A DNA stretch of 64,000 nucleotides from Mesobacterium pallidum (GTDB taxonomy: Bacteria; Pseudomonadota; Alphaproteobacteria; Rhodobacterales; Rhodobacteraceae): NCBI RefSeq assembly GCF_019966535.1, contig NZ_JAIMID010000020.1, forward strand, positions 45,405 to 109,404, written 5' to 3'. The notes below the pieces were generated by a model, which saw only the letters and a list, made by a program, of their open reading frames with translations, was not told where the DNA came from and did not search any database. The translations under genes and the position numbers were made by a program. This document shows, piece after piece, positions 25,679 to 33,431 of this stretch. How positions within the stretch are numbered: the first letter of the stretch is position 1; the number at the start of each line of letters is the position of its first letter.

Positions 25679-26260
25679 ATGCGCCCCCGCCTGATCATCA
25701 TGGCCAAGGAACCCCGGGCAGGCCGCGTCAAGACCCGCCTTGGGCAGGACATCGGCCTGGTCCCCGCTGCCTGGTGGTACCGGCACCAGTTGGCGCGCCT
25801 CACCCGCCGCCTCACGGACCCGCGCTGGGACATCACCCTTGCCGTTGCGCCCGACAGCGCGCTGACCAGCCGTGCCTTGCCCGCCGGCACGCGCCGCGCG
25901 CAAGGCCCCGGCGACCTCGGCGCCCGGATGGAGCGCCTGTTGCGCGCCGAACGCCCCGCCCCGGCTGTCCTCATCGGCTCGGACATCCCCGGCGTGACCC
26001 CGGCCCATATCGCGCGCGCGCTGCACAGTCTCGCCAGCCACGACATGGTCTTCGGCCCCTCGGAGGACGGCGGCTTCTGGCTGGTCGGCCTCTCGCCCTC
26101 CGCCCCGGCCCCGCGCCCGCTGTTCCGCAACATCCGCTGGTCCAGCCCGCAGACCCTGGCCGACACGCGGGCGCAACTCGGTCATCTGCGCCTTGCGACA
26201 ACCGACACCTTGCGCGACGTCGACACGCTTGCGGATCTGCCCGCTTCATTGTGCCCCTAA
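25679..26260 (+). CDS. DUF2064 / TIGR04282-type glycosyltransferase-like protein
   Basis: 193 residues from the ATG at 25679, just after dapE. Family traits: 'LIIMAKEPRAGRVKTRLG' at the N-terminus (nucleotide-sugar transferase-like K-T-R-L motif), 'VLIGSDIPGVTPAHIARA' and 'MVFGPSEDGGFWLVGL' (Asp-rich GT-A site). TIGR04282 members are linked to arsenosugar biosynthesis in some species, but no radical SAM or arsM gene is nearby, so the substrate is unknown. The stop codon and final residues (ASLCP) come from intergenic repeat B at 26244-26275. Confidence 0.88.
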   Translation: MRPRLIIMAKEPRAGRVKTRLGQDIGLVPAAWWYRHQLARLTRRLTDPRWDITLAVAPDSALTSRALPAGTRRAQGPGDLGARMERLLRAERPAPAVLIGSDIPGVTPAHIARALHSLASHDMVFGPSEDGGFWLVGLSPSAPAPRPLFRNIRWSSPQTLADTRAQLGHLRLATTDTLRDVDTLADLPASLCP

Positions 26261-26275
26261 ACTCCCGCCGGAGGC
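26244..26275 (+). repeat. Intergenic repeat B supplying the stop of the DUF2064 gene
   Basis: CTTCATTGTGCCCCTAAAC followed by TCCCGCCGGAGGC. The TAA at 26258-26260 is the stop of the upstream gene, so the repeat forms its 3' end. Confidence 0.75.
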
Positions 26276-26314
26276 ATCCTGCCCCTGCCACGGGCACCAC
26301 GGCCTGACCGCAGG

Positions 26315-26791
26315 CTAGTCCATGGCAAAGATCGACATCTTCACCTGCCCCGCCATCCGCGCCCCGGTCCCGACAAAGAGCGTCCGGTTCACCCAATCGT
26401 AGCGCGCATCCCCGGTCTCGAGCTTTGCATGGGTGCGCATGTAATAGGCGCCCGGGTCGACCTCCTCGCCCGCCGCGACCCGCGCCATCACCTCGGCCGG
26501 CCCATGGCGAAACCCGTAGTTGATGATCTCGATCAGCGCCCCATCATCGGTCTCGAGCGCATAGCGCGTGTCCAGCTCGGCCACGCCGCCCTCCCAGATC
26601 GTCTGCCAGTCGGCGCCCACGTTCAGGATGCGCCCGTTCAGCCGCGGTCCCTCCATCACGCCCCCGACGATGGGAATGATCCGCCGCTGCCCGGCCCGCC
26701 CGCGCCCCATCTCGCGGATCGGATCCAGCGCGACCGTCAGGTCACACACATGGCTCAGGCTGGGCGCCGGTAAAATGGACGTCGCGGACAT
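26315..26791 (-). CDS. DUF3237 (UPF0311) family protein
   Basis: 158 residues from the ATG at 26791, which has GGGAGG ten bases upstream; an ATG at 26827 would add 12 residues. The family barrel is evident: 'CDLTVALDPIREMG', 'IIPIVGGVMEGPRLNGRIL', 'GADWQTIWEGGVAELDTRY', 'YYMRTHAKLETGDARYDWVN'. Function is unknown; homologues are often near aromatic or short-chain metabolism genes. It is divergent from a MarR regulator, with a 91-base spacer containing an inverted repeat, so MarR may control both. Confidence 0.9.
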   Translation of the reverse strand: MSATSILPAPSLSHVCDLTVALDPIREMGRGRAGQRRIIPIVGGVMEGPRLNGRILNVGADWQTIWEGGVAELDTRYALETDDGALIEIINYGFRHGPAEVMARVAAGEEVDPGAYYMRTHAKLETGDARYDWVNRTLFVGTGARMAGQVKMSIFAMD

Positions 26792-26828
26792 GTTGACAAA
26801 GCCTCCCTCTGGCTGTTCCTTCGGCATC

Positions 26829-26852
26829 GTTCGGTTTCCGAACTGTTGCAAC
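26829..26852. promoter_or_regulatory. Candidate MarR operator between DUF3237 and marR
   Basis: Inverted repeat GTTCGG-TTT-CCGAAC (26829-26843) followed by the palindrome GTTGCAAC (26845-26852), centred in the divergent spacer. Size and position suit a MarR dimer; binding is inferred. Confidence 0.5.
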
Positions 26853-26882
26853 ACCGATTTCCTGGCGGGGAGGGCCGGACAC

Positions 26883-27335
26883 ATGGTGGACACCGAGAAA
26901 CGCGCCCCCGACCTGTCAGACCTGGAATCCATCCTCGGCTACCGGATGAAGCGGGCTTACATGCGCATTCACCGCGACCTCAAGCCGGTTCTCGACGAAT
27001 TCCAGCTGACCCAGCGCAATTTCTCGGTGCTCTCGGTGGTGATCGGCAACCCCGGCATCTCGCAATCCGAGATCAGCCGCGCGCTGGCCATCGAACGCTC
27101 GGGCACCGTGGTGATCGTGGACGAGCTGGAAAGCCGCGACCTGATCACCCGCGAACGCGTGCCCGGCGACCGCCGTGCCTATGCGCTGCACCCGACCGAA
27201 GCCGGCCAGGACTTCTACATCCGCGCCCGCGACGCCATCCAGGGCGCCGAGCGCACCATCATGTCGGGGTTGTCCGATGCCGAGGCCCAGCAGCTGACGG
27301 CCCTGCTTTCGACAATCCAGAGCGAGGAGAGCTGA
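26883..27335 (+). CDS. MarR-family transcriptional regulator
   Basis: 150 residues from the ATG at 26883. The winged helix is clear: 'LTQRNFSVLSVVIGNPGISQ', recognition helix 'SEISRALAIERSGTVVIV', wing 'LITRERVPGDRRAYALHPT'. MarR proteins act as dimers and usually respond to aromatic or phenolic ligands. It is divergent from the DUF3237 gene and one base ahead of the SDR gene (stop 27335, next ATG 27337), so it is in an operon with that dehydrogenase and probably represses both directions. Confidence 0.92.
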   Translation: MVDTEKRAPDLSDLESILGYRMKRAYMRIHRDLKPVLDEFQLTQRNFSVLSVVIGNPGISQSEISRALAIERSGTVVIVDELESRDLITRERVPGDRRAYALHPTEAGQDFYIRARDAIQGAERTIMSGLSDAEAQQLTALLSTIQSEES

Positions 27336-27336
27336 G

Positions 27337-28104
27337 ATGAAGATCACTTCCGAAACCACCGCCATCGTGACCGGCGGGGCCTCGGGCCTCGGCGCGGCCG
27401 TGGCCGAGGCGTTGGCCGCCGCCGGCGCCCATGTCACCGTCTTCGACATGAACGCCGAAGCGGGCGAGGCCAAGGCGGCCGAGCTGAACGGCGCCTTCCA
27501 CAAGGTCGACGTGAGCGACCCCGAAAGCGTCGCCGCCGGCATCGCAGCGGTCAAGGACGCGCGCGGCGGGCTGCAGATCCTGGTCAACTGTGCCGGCATC
27601 GGCCCGGCAGCCAAGACCGTCAGCCGCGGCGCGCCGCATGATGCGGGCACCTTCGCCAAGTGCATCGCGGTGAACCTCACCGGCACGTTCAACTGCGCCA
27701 GCCAGGCGGCCGCCGTCATGGCGGCGGGCGACCCGGTGACCGAGGACGGCGAGCGCGGCGTCATCGTCAACACCGCTTCGGTCGCGGCCTTCGACGGCCA
27801 GATCGGCCAGATCGCCTATTCCGCCTCCAAGGGCGGCATCGTCGGCATGACCCTGCCCATGGCGCGCGACCTCAGCCAATACGGCATCCGGGTCTGTACC
27901 ATCGCGCCGGGCATATTCAAGACGCCGCTGCTGGCCTCCCTGCCAGAAGACGCACAGAAGAGCCTTGGCCAGCAGGTCCCCTTCCCCTCGCGCCTCGGCG
28001 ATCCGGCCGAATTCGCGGCCATGGCACAGCACATCGTGGAAAACTCCATGCTGAACGCCGAGACGATCCGCCTCGACGGCGCGATCCGCATGGCCCCGCG
28101 CTGA
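27337..28104 (+). CDS. SDR-family oxidoreductase (3-hydroxyacyl-CoA dehydrogenase-like)
   Basis: 255 residues, classical short-chain dehydrogenase. 'VTGGASGLGAAVAEALAAAG' is the NAD-binding TGxxxGxG; 'VFDMNAEAG' supplies an Asp that favours NAD; 'NCAGIG' follows; the catalytic set is Ser in 'NTASVAAFDGQIGQ' and 'YSASKGGI' (Tyr-x-x-x-Lys). Overall pattern matches the HSD17B10 / type II 3-hydroxyacyl-CoA dehydrogenase group used in short-chain and branched-chain acyl-CoA oxidation. Co-transcribed with marR. Confidence 0.92.
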   Translation: MKITSETTAIVTGGASGLGAAVAEALAAAGAHVTVFDMNAEAGEAKAAELNGAFHKVDVSDPESVAAGIAAVKDARGGLQILVNCAGIGPAAKTVSRGAPHDAGTFAKCIAVNLTGTFNCASQAAAVMAAGDPVTEDGERGVIVNTASVAAFDGQIGQIAYSASKGGIVGMTLPMARDLSQYGIRVCTIAPGIFKTPLLASLPEDAQKSLGQQVPFPSRLGDPAEFAAMAQHIVENSMLNAETIRLDGAIRMAPR

Positions 28105-28140
28105 ACCCATCGGCGCGGGCCCAGGTCCGCGCCCCCCCCT

Positions 28141-28218
28141 GCTTTCACTATTCCACAAATACTCAATCCACGGCCGCCGCCCCGCACGGGCCGCAGTTTT
28201 CACCTTTCCCCAAATATG
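28141..28218. repeat. Intergenic repeat A, two degenerate copies
   Basis: GCTTTCACTATTCCACAAAT followed by ACTC at 28141-28164, and a second weaker copy TTTTCACCTTTCCCCAAAT, ATGC near 28196-28218. Both lie between the convergent SDR and MpaB-type genes and lack the CCGCCGGAGG end. Confidence 0.6.
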
Positions 28219-28246
28219 CAAACCCGATCCGCCAGACGCGCCCCGC

Positions 28247-29089
28247 TCAGCGTCCCGCGCCCACCGGCCCGTTCCCCAGCTGCGAAATAACATATCCACC
28301 CGGGTAGGTCGGCCGCTTCCGCGCCGTGATGAACCGCGGCCGCCGCCGCTTCGGCAGCTCCCGTAGCACCATGGCCCGCGCCTTCATCCCACCGAGCACG
28401 ACCCACCGCAGCCAGCGCGGCGGCTCGGGAAAGCCCATCGCCACAAGCAGGGGCCGGTCCATCAGGCAATAGGCCACCGGCCGCAGAACCGGGAACAGGA
28501 CCTTCGGCGCGTAGAACCCCAGCAGCAGGTCCAGCGTCACCTTGCCGATGCGCGCATTGCTCTCGGCCTGGCGAAACTGCGTGGCCTCGTAGGCTGCGTT
28601 CAGCGCCTCGAACCCGGCCAGGTCCTCGGGGATATCCGCAATCCCCATCCGGGCGCCCAGCGCACGGTAGACCAGGACCCAGGCGCGCTTTTCCTCACCC
28701 GTGAAGGGCCGCCAACCGTAGTGCTCCATCCACCGGATCGGCTCCAGCACGAAGGTGCTGAGCACGTAAAGCATCTCTCGATTGTCGATCCGGAAGCGGC
28801 CGTGGATCGCGTTGATCCGGGCGATGGCCTCGGCCCCCCGGGCGCTGTCGAGCCCATGCTCCATCGGCTCGGACAGCAGCAATTCGGTGTCGTCATATCG
28901 CTTGCGGGTGGCCGTCTCGAAGGCCCCGGTCCGCGCCAGCAGGCCCGAGATCGCCGGCACCGCGTAGGTGCGGAACAGCGCGAATTCGAGCGCCTTCTCG
29001 ATATCCCAGGCGAAGGTCAGCGTGCTCAGCCGCCGCGCGATGGCTTCGGCCCGGGCAAGGTCCATGTCGAAGTCGGGCGCGTCTGTCAT
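28247..29089 (-). CDS. Oxygenase MpaB-family (DUF2236) protein
   Basis: 280 residues from the ATG at 29089; an ATG at 29125 is a possible earlier start and neither has a clear binding site. All-helical protein with the DUF2236/MpaB pattern: 'ARRLSTLTFAWDIEKALEF', 'FRTYAVPAISGLLARTGAF', 'AIARINAIHGRFRIDNREM', 'VLSTFVLEPIRWMEHYGW'. The family includes MpaB oxygenase (mycophenolic acid) and the latex-clearing protein, which use heme. The His in 'AIHGRFRI' is a plausible heme contact. Substrate unknown. Confidence 0.8.
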   Translation of the reverse strand: MTDAPDFDMDLARAEAIARRLSTLTFAWDIEKALEFALFRTYAVPAISGLLARTGAFETATRKRYDDTELLLSEPMEHGLDSARGAEAIARINAIHGRFRIDNREMLYVLSTFVLEPIRWMEHYGWRPFTGEEKRAWVLVYRALGARMGIADIPEDLAGFEALNAAYEATQFRQAESNARIGKVTLDLLLGFYAPKVLFPVLRPVAYCLMDRPLLVAMGFPEPPRWLRWVVLGGMKARAMVLRELPKRRRPRFITARKRPTYPGGYVISQLGNGPVGAGR

Positions 29090-29168
29090 GGCCCGAATGT
29101 GCCACAGCTTCCCCCGCCGCGCCATGAGGCCAGTTGCCGAGCGGTTTGGCGCCAGTTAGCCTTCCGCC

Positions 29169-30635
29169 ATGGCGATCCCCGTCGAAACCCTGTTCCTCGA
29201 CCCGGCCGGGCAAGGCACCCTGCAGGCGCGCATCCAGCAGATGATCGCGGGCGGCATCCTGTCGGGTCGCTTCCGGCCGGGCGAAAAGCTGCCCTCGTCG
29301 CGCAAGCTGGCGACCCACCTCGGGGTCAGCCGGATCACGGTCACGCTCGCCTACACCGAACTGCTGTCCAACGACTACCTCACCGCGCGCGGCCGCTCGG
29401 GCTATTACGTCAGCGACAACGCGCCCGAGCCGCCGCCGACGCCCCCGCGCCGCCCCGACCGCGACCGCGTCGACTGGACCCGCGCCATCGGCCAGCGGTT
29501 CTCGGGCGGGGCCACGCCCGAAAAGCCCGGCAACTGGGCCGAGGCGCGGTACCCCTTCGTCTACGGCCAGGCGGACCCGACCCTGTTTGACCACGCCAAC
29601 TGGCGGCTCTGCGCGGTGCAGGCGCTGGGGCAGAAGGATTTCACCGCCCAGACCGCCGACCAATACGACCAGGACGACCCGCAGTTGGTCGAATTCATCG
29701 CCCGCCATACTCTGCCCCGGCGCGGCATCACCGCCCGGCCCGAAGAGATCCTTGTCACCCTCGGCGCCCAGAATGCGCTTTGGCTCACGGCGCAGGTGCT
29801 GTTGACCCAGCGCCGGACTGCGGTGATCGAGAACCCCGGCTACCACGCCCTGCGCGACATCCTCACGCAGTCGCGCTGCCATCTCGCCCCCATCGACGTG
29901 GACGGCGACGGCCTGCCGCCCGAACAGCTGCCCGAGGCGGCGGACGTGATCTTTGTCACGCCGTCGCACCAATGCCCGACCACGGCCACCATGCCACTGC
30001 CCCGCCGCCAAGCCCTGCTGGACCGCGCCCGCGCCCTCGACTCGCTGATCGTCGAGGACGATTACGAGTTCGAGATGTCCTTCCTCTCGCCGCCCCTGCC
30101 CGCGCTGAAAAGCCTCGATCCCGATGGCCGGGTGATCTATGTCGGCAGCTTCTCCAAGTCGCTCTTTCCCGGCCTGCGCCTCGGCTACCTCGTCGGGTCC
30201 GAGCCCTTCATCCGCGAGGCCCGCGCCCTGCGCGCCAGCGTGCTGCGCCACCCGCCGGGGCTGATGCAGCGCACGGCGGCCTATTTCCTGTCGCTTGGCC
30301 ATTACGACGCGCTGATCCGGCGCACCGGCAAGCGCTTTGCCGAGCGCCGCCGCGTGACCGAAGAGGCGCTGAACGCCCAGGGCCTCGACATCGCCGGGCG
30401 GGCGCGCTTTGGCGGCTCGGCCTTCTGGATGCGCGCGCCGAACGGGATCGACACCGCCGCGCTGACCGAGCGGCTGCGCGCGCAGGGCGTCATCATCGAG
30501 CCGGGCGCGCCCTTCTTTGCCGATGCGACCCCTCCGGCGCACTTTTACCGGCTGGCGTATTCGTCGATCCCGATGGACCGGATCGCAGCGGGAATCGCCC
30601 TGATTTCGCGTGAGATCGCGGCCATGCAGGCCTGA
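29169..30635 (+). CDS. MocR-type (GntR plus aminotransferase) regulator, TauR-like
   Basis: 488 residues. N-terminal GntR winged helix ('IQQMIAGGILSGRFRPGEKL', 'SSRKLATHLGVSRITVTLAY'), a Pro-rich linker (~85-105), then a fold-type I aminotransferase-like domain with the PLP lysine in 'YVGSFSKSLFPGLRLGY'. MocR regulators bind PLP and an amine effector. In Rhodobacter the TauR regulator of this class activates taurine genes next to xsc; here xsc starts 134 bases downstream in the same direction, so a TauR role is likely. tpa is not adjacent, so autoregulation or effector may differ. Confidence 0.9.
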   Translation: MAIPVETLFLDPAGQGTLQARIQQMIAGGILSGRFRPGEKLPSSRKLATHLGVSRITVTLAYTELLSNDYLTARGRSGYYVSDNAPEPPPTPPRRPDRDRVDWTRAIGQRFSGGATPEKPGNWAEARYPFVYGQADPTLFDHANWRLCAVQALGQKDFTAQTADQYDQDDPQLVEFIARHTLPRRGITARPEEILVTLGAQNALWLTAQVLLTQRRTAVIENPGYHALRDILTQSRCHLAPIDVDGDGLPPEQLPEAADVIFVTPSHQCPTTATMPLPRRQALLDRARALDSLIVEDDYEFEMSFLSPPLPALKSLDPDGRVIYVGSFSKSLFPGLRLGYLVGSEPFIREARALRASVLRHPPGLMQRTAAYFLSLGHYDALIRRTGKRFAERRRVTEEALNAQGLDIAGRARFGGSAFWMRAPNGIDTAALTERLRAQGVIIEPGAPFFADATPPAHFYRLAYSSIPMDRIAAGIALISREIAAMQA

Positions 30636-30668
30636 TTTTTTGGGCGATCCATGCGGGATGTGGCTATA

Positions 30669-30688
30669 GGCCAACGGGCGCATTGGCC
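30669..30688. promoter_or_regulatory. Candidate regulator site upstream of xsc
   Basis: Inverted repeat GGCCAA-N8-TTGGCC (30669-30674 with 30683-30688), 80 bases before the xsc start. It lies in the short spacer between the MocR gene and xsc, where a TauR-type activator would bind. The match is structural only. Confidence 0.4.
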
Positions 30689-30769
30689 CTAAACTTTCCA
30701 CGCCGCCCGGCCTATTGCTTGAACCGACCAAGGCCGAAGATGCCCCGAATCCCACCAAGGAGACCGCCC

Positions 30770-32542
30770 ATGAAAATGACCACCGAAGAAGCCTTCGTGA
30801 AGGTGCTGCAGATGCACGGCATCGAACATGCCTTCGGCATCATCGGCTCGGCCTTCATGCCGATCTCGGATCTCTTTCCCAAGGCCGGCATCACCTTCTG
30901 GGACTGTGCGCACGAGGGGTCGGGCGGGATGATGGCCGATGGCTACACCCGCGCCTCCGGCAAGATGTCGATGATGATCGCGCAAAACGGCCCCGGCATC
31001 ACCAATTTCGTGACGGCCGTCAAGACCGCCTACTGGAACCACACGCCGCTGCTGCTGGTCACCCCGCAGGCCGCCAACAAGACGCTGGGCCAGGGCGGCT
31101 TCCAGGAGGTCGAGCAGATGGCGCTGTTCAAGGACATGGTCGCCTACCAGGAAGAGGTGCGCGACCCGTCGCGCGTGGCCGAAGTGCTGAACCGCGTGAT
31201 CCTGAACGCCCGCCGCGCCTCGGCGCCCGCGCAGATCAACATGCCCCGCGATTACTGGACGCAGGTGATCGACATCGACCTGCCCGAGGTGGTCGAGTTC
31301 GAACGCCCCGGCGGGGGCGAGGCGGCGCTGGACAAGGCGGCCGAGCTGCTGTCGACCGCCCGCTTCCCGGTGATCCTGAACGGCGCGGGCGTGGTGCTGG
31401 CCGGGGCGATCCCGGACTCGATGGCGCTGGCCGAGCGGCTCGATGCGCCGGTCTGCGTCGGCTACCAGCACAACGACGCCTTCCCCGGCTCGCATCCGCT
31501 GTTCGCCGGGCCGCTGGGCTACAACGGGTCCAAGGCGGGGATGGAGCTGATCGCCAGGGCCGACGTGGTGCTGGCACTTGGCACGCGGCTCAACCCCTTC
31601 TCGACTCTGCCGGGCTACGGGATTGACTACTGGCCCAAGGAGGCCAAGATCATCCAGGTCGACATCAATCCCGACCGGATCGGGCTGACCAAGAAGGTCA
31701 GCGTCGGCATCGTCGGGGATGCGGGCAAGGTGGCGCGGTCGATCCTCGAGAAACTCTCGGGCACGGCCGGGGACGAGGGGCGCGACGAACGCCGCGCGCT
31801 GATCGCGCAGACCAAGAGCGCCTGGGCGCAGCAGCTTTCGGGCATGGACCACGAGGACGACGATCCGGGCACGACCTGGAACGCACGCGCCCGCGCCGAC
31901 AAGCCCGACTGGATGAGCCCCCGCATGGCCTGGCGCGCCATCGAAAGCGCCCTGCCGAAAGAGGCGATCATCTCGTCCGACATCGGCAACAACTGCGCCA
32001 TCGGCAACGCCTACCCGACCTTCGAGCAGGGGCGTAAGTACTTGGCCCCCGGCCTTTTCGGCCCCTGCGGCTATGGCCTGCCCTCCATCGTCGGCGCCAA
32101 GATCGGCTGTCCGGACGTGCCGGTCGTGGGCTTTTCCGGCGACGGCGCCTTCGGCATCGCGGTGACGGAACTGACCGCCATCGGGCGCGGGGAATGGCCG
32201 GCGATCACGCAGGTCGTGTTCCGCAACTACCAATGGGGCGCGGAGAAGCGAAACTCGACCCTGTGGTACGACGACAATTTCGTCGGGACCGAGCTGGACA
32301 CGCAGGTCAGCTATGCCGGCATTGCGCAGGCTTGCGGGCTGAAGGGCGTCGTCGCACGGACCATGGACGAGCTGAAGGCGGCGCTGGAACAGGCCATCGC
32401 GGACCAGATGGCCGGCACGACCACGTTGATCGAGGCGCTGATCAACCAGGAACTGGGCGAACCCTTCCGCCGCGACGCGATGAAGAAGCCGGTTGCGGTC
32501 GCGGGGATCGACCCGGCGGACATGAAGCCCCAGGCGGTCTGA
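30770..32542 (+). CDS. xsc: Sulfoacetaldehyde acetyltransferase
   Basis: Thiamine-diphosphate enzyme that splits sulfoacetaldehyde with phosphate into acetyl phosphate and sulfite, the key step of taurine and other C2-sulfonate catabolism. 590 residues from the ATG at 30770. Features: 'FGIIGSAFMPISDLFPKAG', 'CAHEGSGGMMADGYTRAS' (with the ThDP-activating Glu), 'INMPRDYWTQVIDIDLPEV', and the ThDP-Mg motif 'SGDGAFGIAVTELTAIGRGE' to 'NYQWGAEKRN'. Typical Xsc length. The usual downstream pta (phosphate acetyltransferase) is missing here; an RluA gene follows instead. Confidence 0.96.
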   Translation: MKMTTEEAFVKVLQMHGIEHAFGIIGSAFMPISDLFPKAGITFWDCAHEGSGGMMADGYTRASGKMSMMIAQNGPGITNFVTAVKTAYWNHTPLLLVTPQAANKTLGQGGFQEVEQMALFKDMVAYQEEVRDPSRVAEVLNRVILNARRASAPAQINMPRDYWTQVIDIDLPEVVEFERPGGGEAALDKAAELLSTARFPVILNGAGVVLAGAIPDSMALAERLDAPVCVGYQHNDAFPGSHPLFAGPLGYNGSKAGMELIARADVVLALGTRLNPFSTLPGYGIDYWPKEAKIIQVDINPDRIGLTKKVSVGIVGDAGKVARSILEKLSGTAGDEGRDERRALIAQTKSAWAQQLSGMDHEDDDPGTTWNARARADKPDWMSPRMAWRAIESALPKEAIISSDIGNNCAIGNAYPTFEQGRKYLAPGLFGPCGYGLPSIVGAKIGCPDVPVVGFSGDGAFGIAVTELTAIGRGEWPAITQVVFRNYQWGAEKRNSTLWYDDNFVGTELDTQVSYAGIAQACGLKGVVARTMDELKAALEQAIADQMAGTTTLIEALINQELGEPFRRDAMKKPVAVAGIDPADMKPQAV

Positions 32543-32559
32543 GCGCCGAGGCCGGGCAC

Positions 32560-32614
32560 GTGGGGGCCAGCCCCCACACCCCCGGAGTTTAGGGGCACAA
32601 TGAAGAGCGGATCG
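32560..32614 (+). repeat. GC hairpin plus intergenic repeat B after xsc
   Basis: Hairpin GTGGGGG-CCAG-CCCCCAC (32560-32577), then ACCCCCGGAGTTTAGGGGC, ACAATGAAGAGCGGATCGG. It lies 18 bases past the xsc stop and probably acts as its terminator. Confidence 0.75.
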
Positions 32615-32655
32615 GTGCCCTTGTCTGCGGGCGCGCGGGCACGTATCTGGGCGTC

Positions 32656-33303
32656 ATGTCCGATCCCTATGACCCGCCCGAAGATCCGCTTGTCGTGCTG
32701 CACGAGGACCACGAGCTGCTGGTCGTCGACAAGCCGGCCGGGCTGCTCAGCGTGCCGGGCAAAGGGGCGCACCTGGCAGATTGCCTGCTGAGCCGCGTGC
32801 AGGAGGCGTTTCCGACCGCGCTGCTGGTGCACCGGCTCGACCGGGATACGTCCGGCGTCATGGTCTATGGCCTGACGCCCCATGCGCAGCGCCACCTTGG
32901 CCTGCAATTCGAAAAGCGCGGGACAAAGAAGACCTACGTGGCGCGGCTGGCCGGGCGGCTCGAGCCGAAGACCGGCACGGTGGACCTGCCGCTGATCGTC
33001 GACTGGCCGAACCGGCCATTGCAGAAGGTCTGCCATGAGACCGGCAAGCCCGCCCTGACCGAGTGGCGCGTGGTCAAGGCCGATGACGACGAGAGCCGCG
33101 TCAAGCTGATGCCCAAATCCGGCCGGTCACACCAGCTGCGCGTGCACACGCTGTCGTTGGGGCATCCGATCCTGGGCGATCCGCTGTATGCGCCCGAGAC
33201 GGCCGCGCGATACCCTCGGATGATGCTGCATGCCGAAGAACTGCGGCTGCGCCACCCGGATGGCGGGCGCGGCATGACGTTCCGGGCCAAGGCCCCGTTC
33301 TAG
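32656..33303 (+). CDS. RluA-family pseudouridine synthase
   Basis: 215 residues. The catalytic Asp lies in 'LVHRLDRDTSGVMVYG', the RluA signature; other blocks are 'LLVVDKPAGLLSVPGKG', 'KTYVARLAGRL', 'RSHQLRVHTLSLGHPILGDP'. No S4 domain is present, which points to the RluA type proper (modifies 23S U746 and tRNA U32) or a close paralogue rather than RluC/RluD. The start at 32656 is the first ATG. It is separated from xsc by a hairpin repeat, so it likely has its own promoter. Confidence 0.92.
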   Translation: MSDPYDPPEDPLVVLHEDHELLVVDKPAGLLSVPGKGAHLADCLLSRVQEAFPTALLVHRLDRDTSGVMVYGLTPHAQRHLGLQFEKRGTKKTYVARLAGRLEPKTGTVDLPLIVDWPNRPLQKVCHETGKPALTEWRVVKADDDESRVKLMPKSGRSHQLRVHTLSLGHPILGDPLYAPETAARYPRMMLHAEELRLRHPDGGRGMTFRAKAPF

Positions 33304-33310
33304 CCCCGCA

Positions 33311-33345
33311 GCTTTCATTTTTCTTCAAATACTCCCGCCGGAGGC
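33311..33345 (+). repeat. Intergenic repeat A, full-length copy
   Basis: GCTTTCATTTTTCTTCAAAT followed by ACTCCCGCCGGAGGC, starting eight bases after the rluA-family stop. This is one of the two complete A copies; compare 47929-47963 in the opposite orientation. Confidence 0.8.
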
Positions 33346-33362
33346 GGCCGGACGGAAACGGA

Positions 33363-33401
33363 AAGAGGCGACGCCAGCATTGGGCGCCGCCTCTTCGTTT
33401 T
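33363..33401. terminator. Bidirectional terminator between rluA-type and ALDH genes
   Basis: Stem AAGAGGCG / CGCCTCTT (33363-33370 with 33388-33395) extended inward by CGCC / GGCG after one mismatch, followed on the plus strand by CGTTTT. It sits between two convergent genes. Confidence 0.8.
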
Positions 33402-33431
33402 CAGGTCGGGAACGCCGATGGCGCGCGCGGG

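Noticed and set aside
32311..33036. Minus-strand frame across the xsc-rluA spacer
   Set aside because: It is built from the antisense of two real genes joined through the repeat hairpin. No domain recognised.
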